Assembly: GCA_041743835.1 (NCBI GenBank)
Contig: JBGTLW010000249.1
Location: 1 to 11,362 of the forward strand
From: JBGTLW01 sp041743835
GTDB lineage: Bacteria; Planctomycetota; Phycisphaerae; Phycisphaerales; Phycisphaeraceae
Length of the DNA stretch: 11,362 bases
Reading direction: 5' to 3'
Every line of letters starts with the position of its first letter. The stretch's first letter is position 1. This document shows, piece after piece, positions 1 through 6,937 of this stretch. The notes under the pieces were generated by a model. The model did not search any database and was not told the origin of the DNA. It saw nothing but the letters and a program-made list of their open reading frames with translations. Both the position numbers and the translations under genes were made by a program.

Positions 1-1
1 G

Positions 2-793
2 CTCCGCAGTGCCGCGGCCGAGGCTCGCAAGACGGATACGCCCTTCGCCAAGTCCACCGCGGACTTCTGGTTGCTTGTCGCTGACCTGACGGACTTAAAC
101 CGCATCGGCGGGCCCATCAACACCCGCCAACCACAGGCCACAGCAAATCTCGAAGGTTACCTGCGTGAGCACCAGGCCCAGGACACGCCCGAGGCCATCG
201 ACGTGCAGGCGCGTGTCGCGTTGCTCCGGCTGTACGACCAGGCGGGCGAGAACCAGCGGGCCTGCGATTTGCTCATCGGCCTGCGTGACCGGCTGAAGGC
301 TGACGACCCGCGCTTGCTCGCGCTGGCGGATGTGGCTGCGACCTGTGAGCTGCTGGGTAAGGCTGCGGACCTCAAGCTGCGGACGCTGGCCGAAGAACCC
401 TGGGCCACCGCAGACCACGCGGGCAAGCCTGTGCTGATCCACGTGTACGCCGACTGGGCAGAGCCAAGCACCGCCATCGCGGATGCGATTGCTTCGCGTT
501 ATGCCCGGCTAAAAGCGCGGGGCGTCGCGGTGCTGTCGATCAGTGCCGGGCCAACCACGCGGGGTGTGGAGGATCAGGCGTGGCCTCTCGCGGTGGCGGA
601 GCTGACCAAGGCCGGCCCGCTGGCGACGCTGGGCGTGCGTGGTGTGCCGTGGCTTGTCGTGCTGGATGAGCGCGGGCACATTGCGCGTGTGGGCCGCACG
701 TCGCAGGTGATCGATCGGCTGCTCGAAGGTCTCGAAGCGCCGTTAGAGGAAGACGAACTCAAACAAGACGCAAACGGTGCGGATTCCCCTTGA
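2..793 (+). CDS. Thioredoxin-fold protein lacking redox cysteines (5' end outside window)
   Basis: The frame is open to the left edge, so the start lies upstream; 263 codons are visible. The first ~135 residues are helical and alanine/leucine-rich (for example ALLRLYDQAGENQRACDLL), resembling TPR-like repeats. From about residue 139 there is a thioredoxin-like domain: a beta strand VLIHVYADW, then AEPS where an active thioredoxin has CxxC, and later GVRGVPWLVVLDERG, which carries the family's cis-proline (P216) and the following strand pair. Both active-site cysteines are therefore replaced (A153 and S156), so thiol-disulfide exchange is not expected. A structural, chaperone-like or binding role is an inference. 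The TTG at 71 could be read as a start, but coding continues upstream in frame (…ADFWLLVADL), so I treat this as the tail of a longer gene. The fold is likely; the function is unknown. Confidence 0.8.
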   Translation, partial: LRSAAAEARKTDTPFAKSTADFWLLVADLTDLNRIGGPINTRQPQATANLEGYLREHQAQDTPEAIDVQARVALLRLYDQAGENQRACDLLIGLRDRLKADDPRLLALADVAATCELLGKAADLKLRTLAEEPWATADHAGKPVLIHVYADWAEPSTAIADAIASRYARLKARGVAVLSISAGPTTRGVEDQAWPLAVAELTKAGPLATLGVRGVPWLVVLDERGHIARVGRTSQVIDRLLEGLEAPLEEDELKQDANGADSP

Positions 794-987
794 TTTGCAA
801 GCGATTTCGTACATTTCTCATGCGGTATGACTTTTTGATTTTTTTTGTTCCCCACGCCTGATTTGCCCTTGCAATCGGTGGCGATCCGTGCAGGATGGAA
901 AGTGTTCGCTGCGTTTCTCTGGGCCTTGTGCCATGGCGACGCCTACACTTTGAGCTTGCCGTCCACCCTTTTTTGCAGGAGCATCCC
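794..987. other. Intergenic region with T-rich tract before pckG
   Basis: This 194-base gap holds a T-rich tract (832-849, including an 8-T run) shortly after the stop of the upstream gene. I find no convincing hairpin before it, so I do not call an intrinsic terminator. A possible -10 element, TACACT, lies at 944-949, about 40 bases before the pckG start, but no good -35 sits 16-18 bases upstream of it. Coding could in principle extend back to an ATG at 895, but the residues encoded there do not look like PEPCK. Confidence 0.4.
977..981 (+). promoter_or_regulatory. Shine-Dalgarno AGGAG deciding the TTG start of pckG
   Basis: AGGAG sits 6 bases before TTG at 988, while the in-frame ATG at 895 lacks a comparable site. 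This supports a rare TTG start. Confidence 0.7.
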
Positions 988-2850
988 TTGACCCCCTTCG
1001 CCCCCTCAGTGGAACCCGCTACCACCATCGAACACGCCAAGCTCCGGGCCTGGGTCGAGGAGACGGCTGTGCTCACGCAGCCCGATGACGTCGTCTGGTG
1101 TGACGGCTCAACCGAAGAGTACCAGCGGATGCTCGACCTGATGGTCGAGGCAGGCACCGCGCAATGGCTGTCGCCGGAGAAGAAGCCTAACAGCGTGCTG
1201 GTCCGCTCGGACCCCGCGGATGTCGCGCGGGTGGAGGACCGCACGTTCATCTGCTCGCGCGACCGCGATGACGCCGGGCCGACCAACAACTGGCGTGACC
1301 CTGTGATCATGAAGGAGCAACTGCGGCCGCTGTTCCGTGGGTGCATGAAGGGGCGGACGATGTATGTCATCCCCTTCTCCATGGGGCCGATCGGTTCCCC
1401 GATCGCGCACGTCGGCGTCGAGCTGACGGACTCGCCCTACGTCGTGGCCAACATGCACATCATGACCCGCGTCGGGCGGCGGGTGCTCGAAACGCTGGGC
1501 GCAGAAGGCGAGTTCGTGCCGTGCATCCACAGCGTCGGCGCACCCCTTAGCGACGGCCAGCGGGATGTGCCCTGGCCCTGCAACGCCAACAACAAATACA
1601 TCTGCCACTTCCCCGAGACCAAGGAAGTCTGGTCCTTCGGCAGCGGCTACGGCGGCAACGCGCTGCTGGGAAAAAAATGCTTCGCGCTCCGCATCGCATC
1701 GGTCATGGCCCGCGAGCAGGGGTGGATGGCTGAGCACATGCTCATCCTCAAGCTCACACCGCCTAAGGGCGAGGGCACACCCAAGTACATCGCTGCGGCG
1801 TTCCCCAGCGCCTGCGGTAAAACCAACCTGGCGATGATGACCCCCACCCTGCCGGGCTGGAAGGTGCAGTGCGTCGGCGACGACATCGCCTGGATGAAGT
1901 TCCACGACGCACCCGGAGAAGCTGGCCACCTCTACGCCATCAACCCCGAGGCCGGGTTCTTCGGCGTAGCGCCGGGTACCAACTACAAGACCAACCCCAA
2001 CGCGATGGAGTCGCTTAAGCGCAACGCCATCTTCACCAACGTGGGCAAGACGCCCGACGGCGACGTGTGGTGGGAGGACATCGACCGCCCCGCGCCGGAC
2101 CTGCTGATCGATTGGCACGGCAAGGAGTGGGTTCACTACGACGCCGAGCACAAGGCTGCGCACCCCAACGCCCGGTTCACCGCGCCCGCCAGCCAGTGCC
2201 CGGTGATCGCGGAGAACTGGGAAGACCCGCGCGGCGTGAAGATTGACGCCATCCTTTTCGGTGGCCGCCGCGCCACCAGCCAGCCGCTGGTCCTGGAGGC
2301 CTTCGACTGGGTCCACGGCACGTTCCTGGGCTCGACGATGGCCAGCGAGAAGACCGCGGCCGCGGCGGGCAAGGTCGGGGAACTGCGATTCGACCCCATG
2401 GCCATGCTCCCGTTCTGCGGCTACCACATGGGGGACTACTTCCAGCACTGGCTGGACATGGGCGAGCGTGGCGGAAAAAAGATGCCGAAGATTTTTTACG
2501 TCAACTGGTTCCGCAAGGACAACAAGGGCCACTTCCTCTGGCCGGGCTACGGCGAGAACAGCCGGGTACTCAAGTGGATATGCCAGCGGTGCGAGGGCAC
2601 AGCCGCAGCAATCAATACACCCATTGGTTACCTGCCGACCCCGGATGCGCTGGATTTAACCGGTTTGGACCTGTCCATAGCCGATCTGGCCCAGTTGCTG
2701 CGGGTTGATCGCGACAACTGGCTGGAAAAAATACCCCAATTCCGCGAGCACTACGCCGCTTTTGGCCGAAAATTGCCCGCCCAACTCGCAGACCAGCTCG
2801 ATGCGCTCGAGGCCAGGCTCAAGGGCGAGCCAGACGCCCCATCGCCCTGA
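988..2850 (+). CDS. pckG: Phosphoenolpyruvate carboxykinase (GTP)
   Basis: This enzyme converts oxaloacetate plus GTP to phosphoenolpyruvate, GDP and CO2 in the cytosol, the entry step of gluconeogenesis. The 620-residue length matches the GTP-dependent family (about 600-620), not the ATP family. Visible landmarks: LVRSDPADVARVEDRTF near residue 80 (substrate-binding Arg); YGGNALLGKKC (221-231, metal-binding Lys region); FPSACGKTN (272-280, P-loop with the reactive Cys276); VGDD (296-299, metal-binding aspartates); ILFGGRR (422-428, phosphate-binding arginines); and FLWPGYGENSRV (516-527, guanine pocket). All look intact. I chose the TTG at 988 because AGGAG at 977-981 lies 6 bases upstream and the protein then has family length. 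The ATG at 895 would add 31 unrelated residues. There is no visible operon partner. Confidence 0.97.
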   Translation: MTPFAPSVEPATTIEHAKLRAWVEETAVLTQPDDVVWCDGSTEEYQRMLDLMVEAGTAQWLSPEKKPNSVLVRSDPADVARVEDRTFICSRDRDDAGPTNNWRDPVIMKEQLRPLFRGCMKGRTMYVIPFSMGPIGSPIAHVGVELTDSPYVVANMHIMTRVGRRVLETLGAEGEFVPCIHSVGAPLSDGQRDVPWPCNANNKYICHFPETKEVWSFGSGYGGNALLGKKCFALRIASVMAREQGWMAEHMLILKLTPPKGEGTPKYIAAAFPSACGKTNLAMMTPTLPGWKVQCVGDDIAWMKFHDAPGEAGHLYAINPEAGFFGVAPGTNYKTNPNAMESLKRNAIFTNVGKTPDGDVWWEDIDRPAPDLLIDWHGKEWVHYDAEHKAAHPNARFTAPASQCPVIAENWEDPRGVKIDAILFGGRRATSQPLVLEAFDWVHGTFLGSTMASEKTAAAAGKVGELRFDPMAMLPFCGYHMGDYFQHWLDMGERGGKKMPKIFYVNWFRKDNKGHFLWPGYGENSRVLKWICQRCEGTAAAINTPIGYLPTPDALDLTGLDLSIADLAQLLRVDRDNWLEKIPQFREHYAAFGRKLPAQLADQLDALEARLKGEPDAPSP

Positions 2851-2882
2851 TGCCCGCGTGTTGTCTTAACGCATCAACTGAG

Positions 2883-2902
2883 CCGTCGCGTCCCCGCGAC
2901 GG
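2883..2902 (+). terminator. GC-rich hairpin downstream of pckG
   Basis: A perfect 8-bp stem, CCGTCGCG/CGCGACGG, with a TCCC tetraloop begins 33 bases after the pckG stop. No T-tract follows, so it could be a Rho-assisted terminator or an mRNA 3'-end stabilising structure and not a classical intrinsic terminator. Confidence 0.45.
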
Positions 2903-2940
2903 GGCGGGCAACGCTCGCATTTCGGCCCTACAAGGCAGCC

Positions 2941-2960
2941 CCGCCTCGGGGACGAGGCGG
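2941..2960. repeat. Inverted repeat (7-bp stem)
   Basis: CCGCCTC and GAGGCGG form a perfect 7-bp stem with a 6-base loop. It is the second hairpin in the pckG 3' region and sits inside a longer pair of complementary arms. Confidence 0.5.
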
Positions 2961-3208
2961 CTCGGTAGCAAAATCAGTGCGCAGAGCCTTCTGTGGCGGG
3001 GATGTAACGGTGTGGTCCTGTGACGTAACTTTCTCGAAACAGCCGACAATAATGCGGTGACGAGGAACGTTGGGCTGGGACAGGCGTCTATCGTGACGCA
3101 TAGACTGGCATATTGAGGCCGTGAGTGCGGGGCGGTCGGGAGATCGTTTGGTACGTTAAACTGGGTGATCGGCCGCTGGGCCGCCAGGATGGGAACAAGG
3201 TCAAGGTC

Positions 3209-4000
3209 ATGAAGAAGTACACACAACCGGGATTTACGCTGATCGAGTTGCTGCTGGTGATTTCCATCATCGCGGTGCTCATGGGCATGATGCTGCCCAC
3301 ACTCGCCGCCGCGAGAAAAACCGCCCACGCCTCGCGTTGCGCAGCCAACATGAAGCAGTTCATGCTTGTGGAGGTGACTTACGCCTTCGACAACAAGGGC
3401 ATGTTGCCCTACACCAACTCGGAGGGCGGCGAAGCGCTGTCCAACCCTAACCGTTGGGTCGGCGCGGGCTGGCTGTACAAAGGCCCCATCAACGAGGGCA
3501 GCGGTCCGGACTATTCCCAGTACCGCCGCGAGGAAGGGGCGATGTGGGACTATCTCAACAGCACAGCGGAGGTGTATCACTGCACCCTAGACGATGCCGT
3601 CACACAAGATTACGACGACTCGCGTAACCTCTCCAGCTACGTCATGAATCGCGCGGTCAACGGCTGGAACCAGACGCTGCCCGGCCGGCCAGCACACCTC
3701 TGGGAGAGCTTCGCCAACCCCGCAAGTTCGGTCGCCATGTGGGAAGGCGACGAAACCTTCAGCAACCTCGCCACCGGGGAGCCGGGGACGGCCAGCGGCC
3801 ACTGGAACGACGGCAACAACGACCCCGACAGCCAAGGCCCATCCCTCCGTCACAACAACGCCGGCACCGTCGGCTTCCTAGATGGCCACGCCGAGGCGTG
3901 GTCGTGGCTACGGTATTTCGAGGCCGCGTTCCCCGCAGACGACACCGTGCCCAACGAGTTGTTCTGCAACCCGGGGACCGACAACGGCCGGCAACCCTGA
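3209..4000 (+). CDS. Pseudopilin-like protein with prepilin N-terminus and H-X9-DG motif
   Basis: The 263-residue protein starts MKKYTQPGFTLIELLLVISI, a textbook type IV prepilin/type II pseudopilin leader. Prepilin peptidase would cut after G8, leaving F9 as the methylated N-terminus, with the conserved Glu at position 5 of the mature protein (E13). The following hydrophobic helix (about 9-32) anchors it in the inner membrane and drives assembly. Near the C-terminus H215-X9-D225-G226 matches the motif of the large planctomycete family of prepilin-type proteins (DUF1559-like group, by recall). I chose the ATG at 3209 because the leader must be short; AAGG motifs lie just upstream. No secretion ATPase, prepilin peptidase or GspD neighbour is present, so this is one of the scattered solo copies typical of these genomes. 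Its substrate or filament partner is unknown. Confidence 0.9.
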   Translation: MKKYTQPGFTLIELLLVISIIAVLMGMMLPTLAAARKTAHASRCAANMKQFMLVEVTYAFDNKGMLPYTNSEGGEALSNPNRWVGAGWLYKGPINEGSGPDYSQYRREEGAMWDYLNSTAEVYHCTLDDAVTQDYDDSRNLSSYVMNRAVNGWNQTLPGRPAHLWESFANPASSVAMWEGDETFSNLATGEPGTASGHWNDGNNDPDSQGPSLRHNNAGTVGFLDGHAEAWSWLRYFEAAFPADDTVPNELFCNPGTDNGRQP

Positions 4001-4115
4001 GCCACACCGCTCAGACGACGTTTTTCGTCCCCGGCATACCAGGCGTACCCGGCGTACGCCCGCAACGCCCCGCCTCACGGCTTGTCCCAGTCCCGCAGAT
4101 TCCAGAAAAAAACGC

Positions 4116-4144
4116 TCGCCGCGGGCTGTAGGGCGCTCTATCAT
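4116..4144 (+). promoter_or_regulatory. Putative promoter of the protease pair
   Basis: TCGCCG (4116-4121) and TATCAT (4139-4144, 5 of 6 to TATAAT) are separated by 17 bases. They give a predicted leader of about 35 bases to the ATG at 4186. The -35 is weak (3 of 6). Confidence 0.35.
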
Positions 4145-4185
4145 TGGGGCAACCCGAGGCTGGGGTTCACCGGAGACCGTCGTCT

Positions 4186-5199
4186 ATGCTGCGAGGTGTG
4201 TGTGCAGGACTGTTGATGTGGTCCCTGGCCTGCCCGGCCATCGCCAACCCATCCACCACCCAGGCCCCGCCCGCTGCAAGCCCATCCAAGTCCGCTCTGG
4301 ACGAGTTACGCGAGATTGAAGACAAGGTGCAGCGGGTCGTCGAGCGGGCCGCGCCCGTCACCGTCTGCCTCGTCATCGGCGGGGCGACCGGGTCCGGCAT
4401 CATCGTGGACGACAAGGGCACCATCCTCACCGCTGGCCACGTCTCGGGGCAGCCCGGCCGACCCGTCACCATCATCTTCCCCGACGGGAAACGCGCTAAA
4501 GGCACGACCCTCGGCCAAAACGCCCGGGAAGACGGCGGCATGGTCCGCATCACCGACAAAGCACCCGACGGAGGCTGGCCACACATCCCGCTCGCCCAGG
4601 ATGACTCGCTGGCGAAGATGGACTGGGTCGTGGCGCTCGGGCACCCCGGCGGGTTCGAGGCCGACCGCCCCATCGTCGCACGCCTTGGACGCGTCCAGTC
4701 CCTCGGCTGGCAGGGCATCACCACCGACTGCACGCTGCTGGGCGGAGACTCGGGCGGCCCGCTGTTTGACCTCGAAGGCCGGGTCGTCGCGATCCACTCC
4801 CGCATCGGGCTGAGCACCACGCAGAACATCCACGTGCCCGCCTCGGTGTACCGCGAGGGCTGGACCCGGTTTGCCGCGGGCGAGTTGTGGAATCAATGGA
4901 TGATCCCCAATGCCGACCCCGACGCCCCGTTCCTGGGCGTGGCCGGGCGCGACCACCGCCGGGGCGTGGAGGTCCTGTCGGTCGTGGATGGCTCCCCCGC
5001 CGCGGCCGCGGGGTTGCAGGCCCACGATGTCATCACCGCGATCGACGGCCGACCCATCGAGAACTACAACCAACTGATCGAAACCATCGCAACACTCAAG
5101 GCTGGGCAGAAGGTGCGCATCGTCCTGCTCCGCGATGGCCGATCCAGGAAGATCGACGCCACGATCCAAAGACGCGGGGGTGACGATGCACCGCAGTAA
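4186..5199 (+). CDS. Secreted HtrA-like trypsin-type serine protease with C-terminal PDZ
   Basis: The 337-residue protein has a signal peptide (about 1-20, ending PAIA before N21). It then has a chymotrypsin-fold protease domain with all three catalytic residues: His85 in LTAGHV, Asp116 in REDGGMVRI and Ser189 in GGDSGGPLF. A single PDZ domain follows (about 248-330; FLGVAGRD… SPAAAAGLQAHDVITAIDGRPI). This order, protease then PDZ, is that of the S1C/HtrA (DegP/DegQ/DegS) family, which degrades or senses misfolded proteins in the periplasm. It is shorter than DegP, with one PDZ, closer to DegS in layout but without an N-terminal anchor. I chose the ATG at 4186 because GGAGA (4172-4176) precedes it and the TTG at 4144 would overlap the likely -10. 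It overlaps the next gene by 14 bases, indicating translational coupling. An SLAC sequence at the end of the signal peptide is a poor lipobox, so I favour signal peptidase I. Confidence 0.92.
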   Translation: MLRGVCAGLLMWSLACPAIANPSTTQAPPAASPSKSALDELREIEDKVQRVVERAAPVTVCLVIGGATGSGIIVDDKGTILTAGHVSGQPGRPVTIIFPDGKRAKGTTLGQNAREDGGMVRITDKAPDGGWPHIPLAQDDSLAKMDWVVALGHPGGFEADRPIVARLGRVQSLGWQGITTDCTLLGGDSGGPLFDLEGRVVAIHSRIGLSTTQNIHVPASVYREGWTRFAAGELWNQWMIPNADPDAPFLGVAGRDHRRGVEVLSVVDGSPAAAAGLQAHDVITAIDGRPIENYNQLIETIATLKAGQKVRIVLLRDGRSRKIDATIQRRGGDDAPQ

Positions 5200-6226
5200 A
5201 TCGCGCATCATCGTGGCGCTCTGGCTTGGCGTGACCCTTGCGCTCCCCGCCATCGCTGGGCAGGCTGAACGACGGCAGCCGGACCGCTCGGAGCAGCAAC
5301 TGGCGTACCCGGAGTTTGTGCCCACGGCACAAGCGGCACGCGGGGCGGTCTTCACCGTGCGGATCGACGGCCGCGATGCCGCATTGGCAACCATGATCGA
5401 CGCACAGGGGCTGGCCGTGACCAAAGCCAGCGAGCTTGGCGATCTGGACACGGTGGACCTGGTCACCAAGCGCGGCCGGACACTCAAGGCCGAGCGCCTG
5501 GGTCAGGACCGCGCGACCGACCTCGCCCTGCTCCGCGTCCACACCACCGCAAGCCCCGCGTTGTCACTGGACACGCCAGCCGACCAAGAAGCGCCAGCCG
5601 CGGCCCCGGCGATCGGGCGGTTCCTCATCTCGCCGGGGACCGGCGCCGCACCGGTCGGCGTGGGGATCGTCAGTGTGCAGCCACGGGCGATCCCGCCCCA
5701 GCGCGTCCTGCTCGGTGTCGAGATACGCCCCAGCGACAAAGGCCCGCGCATCCACCGCCTCCTCCCCGAGATGGGGGCCGCGAAGGCGGGCCTCTTGCAG
5801 GGCGACATCATCACCCACGTCGGCAGCAAGTCCACCGCCACCCGCGAGGATGTACTCGAACAACTCAAGGACCTGTCCAAGGGCGATACCGTGCAGGTCA
5901 AGGCCATCCGTGGCGACAAGCCCGTGGTCGTGACGGTCGGTGTGGAGCCCCTGCCCGAGAGCCGCTACGACCGCGCGGCGCACATGAACCGCATGGGTGG
6001 CGAATTGAGTGTGCGTGCGCACGGCTTCCAGCGTGTGATCCAGCACGACACGGTGCTGCGCCCGGATCAGGTCGGCGGGCCGGTGCTCGACCTCGATGGC
6101 CAGTTCGTGGGCATCAACATCGCCCGCGCCGGGCGCATCGCGTCCTATGCCTTGCCGCGTGAGGATGTCGCCGCCGCGGTGGGCCGGATGCTGGCCGATG
6201 CCTCCACCCCGGCACAACCACAGTAA
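5186..6226 (+). CDS. Catalytically dead trypsin-like protein with internal PDZ domain
   Basis: The 346-residue protein has a signal peptide (MHRSKSRIIVALWLGVTLAL then PAIA, cut before G25). The first trypsin-like half is recognisable: TMIDAQGLAVTKASEL aligns with the HtrA stretch ending in TAAHVV, with Ser82 in place of the catalytic His. TDLALLRV retains the Asp (D112). A PDZ domain comes next (about 175-255; LLGVEI… AGLLQGDIITHVGSK). Only after it do the second-half protease motifs appear: VIQHDTVLRPDQVGGPVLDLDGQFVGIN and a final YALP strand. The catalytic Ser is Val296 (DQVGGP). The protein therefore keeps a protease scaffold with two of three catalytic residues lost, and its PDZ lies inside the fold. 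It is probably periplasmic and a partner, adaptor or regulator of the overlapping active protease. That role is inferred from gene coupling and shared localisation. Confidence 0.88.
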   Translation: MHRSKSRIIVALWLGVTLALPAIAGQAERRQPDRSEQQLAYPEFVPTAQAARGAVFTVRIDGRDAALATMIDAQGLAVTKASELGDLDTVDLVTKRGRTLKAERLGQDRATDLALLRVHTTASPALSLDTPADQEAPAAAPAIGRFLISPGTGAAPVGVGIVSVQPRAIPPQRVLLGVEIRPSDKGPRIHRLLPEMGAAKAGLLQGDIITHVGSKSTATREDVLEQLKDLSKGDTVQVKAIRGDKPVVVTVGVEPLPESRYDRAAHMNRMGGELSVRAHGFQRVIQHDTVLRPDQVGGPVLDLDGQFVGINIARAGRIASYALPREDVAAAVGRMLADASTPAQPQ

Positions 6227-6229
6227 AAC

Positions 6230-6251
6230 CCGGGGACCGCAGTCCCCGGGC
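6230..6251. terminator. Bidirectional hairpin terminator
   Basis: CCCGGGGAC and GTCCCCGGG form a perfect 9-bp stem with a CGCA loop, 4 bases after the stop at 6226. Read on the minus strand the stem is followed by GTTTTACT, a short T-run. It could therefore end transcription of the converging minus-strand gene (stop at 6307) as well as the protease pair. Confidence 0.75.
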
Positions 6252-6306
6252 GTCCACACGGTTCGCCGGGCTGCCCCAGCGATGGGTCAAACAGAATCAC
6301 CGTCGG

Positions 6307-6714
6307 TCAGTAGCAGTAACTGCTGCTGCGCGTGCTGACCCACACGCGCTTGTAGTAGCCTTCGCTGAGGCACACGCGGTACCGCCGACCACAGTGGTCG
6401 TACCGGTAGCCGTAGGTCGGGGGCACCCAGACCTGCGTGTAGTACCCGCTGGGCCGCGGCGCGGGCCGATGCACCACATGCCGGTAGTCCACCCGCGTGT
6501 CGTAGTGACGGCTGGTGTTACCGATGGAGATGCGGAAGTCCACCGATGAGGACGATCGGCTCCGCGTCTCGTAGTGCGGCTGGGACCGGTGGTATCCCGA
6601 TTCGTAGCGGTCGCGTGCCTCGGCAGGCAACGCGGTCAGGCCCGCCAACACCAGGGCCGCGCACGCGGCTGGTACGAGCGTCGAACGGGCACGATACAGG
6701 GGGAGGCTTCGCAT
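6307..6714 (-). CDS. Small secreted Tyr/Arg/Ser-rich protein with GYYxxVWV repeats
   Basis: The protein is 135 residues. The N-terminus is a signal peptide (about 1-33, hydrophobic VPAACAALVLAGLTAL then PAEA cut before R34). The mature part is rich in Tyr, Arg, His and Ser. It holds a central serine/arginine patch (RSRSSSSVDFRISIG) and two copies of GYYxxVWV (90-97 and 119-126). The copies flank YGYRYDHCGRRYRVCLSEG with two cysteines (108 and 115), which could form a disulfide. I have a general memory of planctomycete proteins with similar VWV…YD..GR…GYYKRVWV segments, but I cannot name a function. I chose the start at 6714 because AAAGGA lies 6 bases upstream on the minus strand; the longer frame from 6762 would put 16 polar residues before the signal peptide. 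It is convergent with the protease pair. Confidence 0.8.
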   Translation of the reverse strand: MRSLPLYRARSTLVPAACAALVLAGLTALPAEARDRYESGYHRSQPHYETRSRSSSSVDFRISIGNTSRHYDTRVDYRHVVHRPAPRPSGYYTQVWVPPTYGYRYDHCGRRYRVCLSEGYYKRVWVSTRSSSYCY

Positions 6715-6915
6715 GATGTTTCCTTTCTTTGCGAGGTCCCGTGAGTTCGTGCGACGGCACACACCGCCGCATCCGATCGCACGCCCACACGAGCCGGGTT
6801 GCTCGGCCCGGATAACTTTGGCACCGCCTTAATCGCATACAGATCAGCGACTTAAATCATCCGCCCGCCCGGTTTTCGTCACCTGAAATTCGCAAGGGGC
6901 AGACACACCCCGCAA

Positions 6916-6921
6916 TATAAT
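6916..6921 (+). promoter_or_regulatory. Consensus -10 box TATAAT upstream of small peptide gene
   Basis: This is a perfect TATAAT in an AT-rich patch, with no clear -35 at 16-18 bases (the sequence there is GCAAGG). It lies 129 bases before the ATG at 7051, so the leader would be about 120 bases, long compared with the other genes here. An activator-dependent promoter would fit a missing -35, but that is inference. Confidence 0.45.
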
Positions 6922-6923
6922 TT

Positions 6924-6937
6924 TTAAGCCTTAAGCC
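6924..6937 (+). repeat. Tandem TTAAGCC x2
   Basis: Two exact 7-base copies (6924-6930 and 6931-6937) start 2 bases after the TATAAT and span the predicted transcription start. The placement would suit an operator, but chance is possible for so short a repeat. Confidence 0.45.

Larger units (their letters stand above)
2851..3208. other. Intergenic region between pckG and pseudopilin gene, with hairpins
   Basis: I find no credible gene in this 358-base gap. It holds two GC-rich hairpins (2883-2902 and 2941-2960) flanked by complementary arms (2877-2884 with 2959-2966). Possible -10 elements are AATAAT at 3048-3053 and TAAACT at 3157-3162, neither with a good -35. AAGG motifs at 3197-3200 and 3203-3206 lie just before the ATG at 3209. 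An open minus-strand frame crosses this region but has no recognisable content and runs into the pseudopilin gene, so I read it as a by-product of GC-rich sequence. Confidence 0.5.

Noticed and set aside
832..849. T-rich tract as an intrinsic terminator for the first gene
   Set aside because: No stable stem lies directly before the T-run.
1108..2532. 474-codon open frame on the minus strand
   Set aside because: It lies wholly inside pckG, opposite strand, with Arg/His/Val-rich residues and no recognisable motif; a codon-bias shadow of a high-GC gene.
2819..3580. 253-codon open frame on the minus strand across the pckG-pseudopilin gap
   Set aside because: It overlaps the ends of two real genes, and its content is low in recognisable structure. 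I see no ribosome-binding site or promoter for it.
4051..4060. GGCGTACGCC palindrome between the pseudopilin and protease genes
   Set aside because: A 10-base palindrome without spacer cannot form a useful hairpin, and short palindromes are common by chance in GC-rich DNA. A nearby partial copy (4041-4050) is imperfect.
4231..4236. Possible lipobox (SLAC) in the active protease
   Set aside because: The -3 position is Ser and not Leu, and a good signal peptidase I site (PAIA before N) follows four residues later.
4306..5487. 393-codon open frame on the minus strand
   Set aside because: It is antisense to both protease genes, which carry clear motifs; no domain or start signal of its own.
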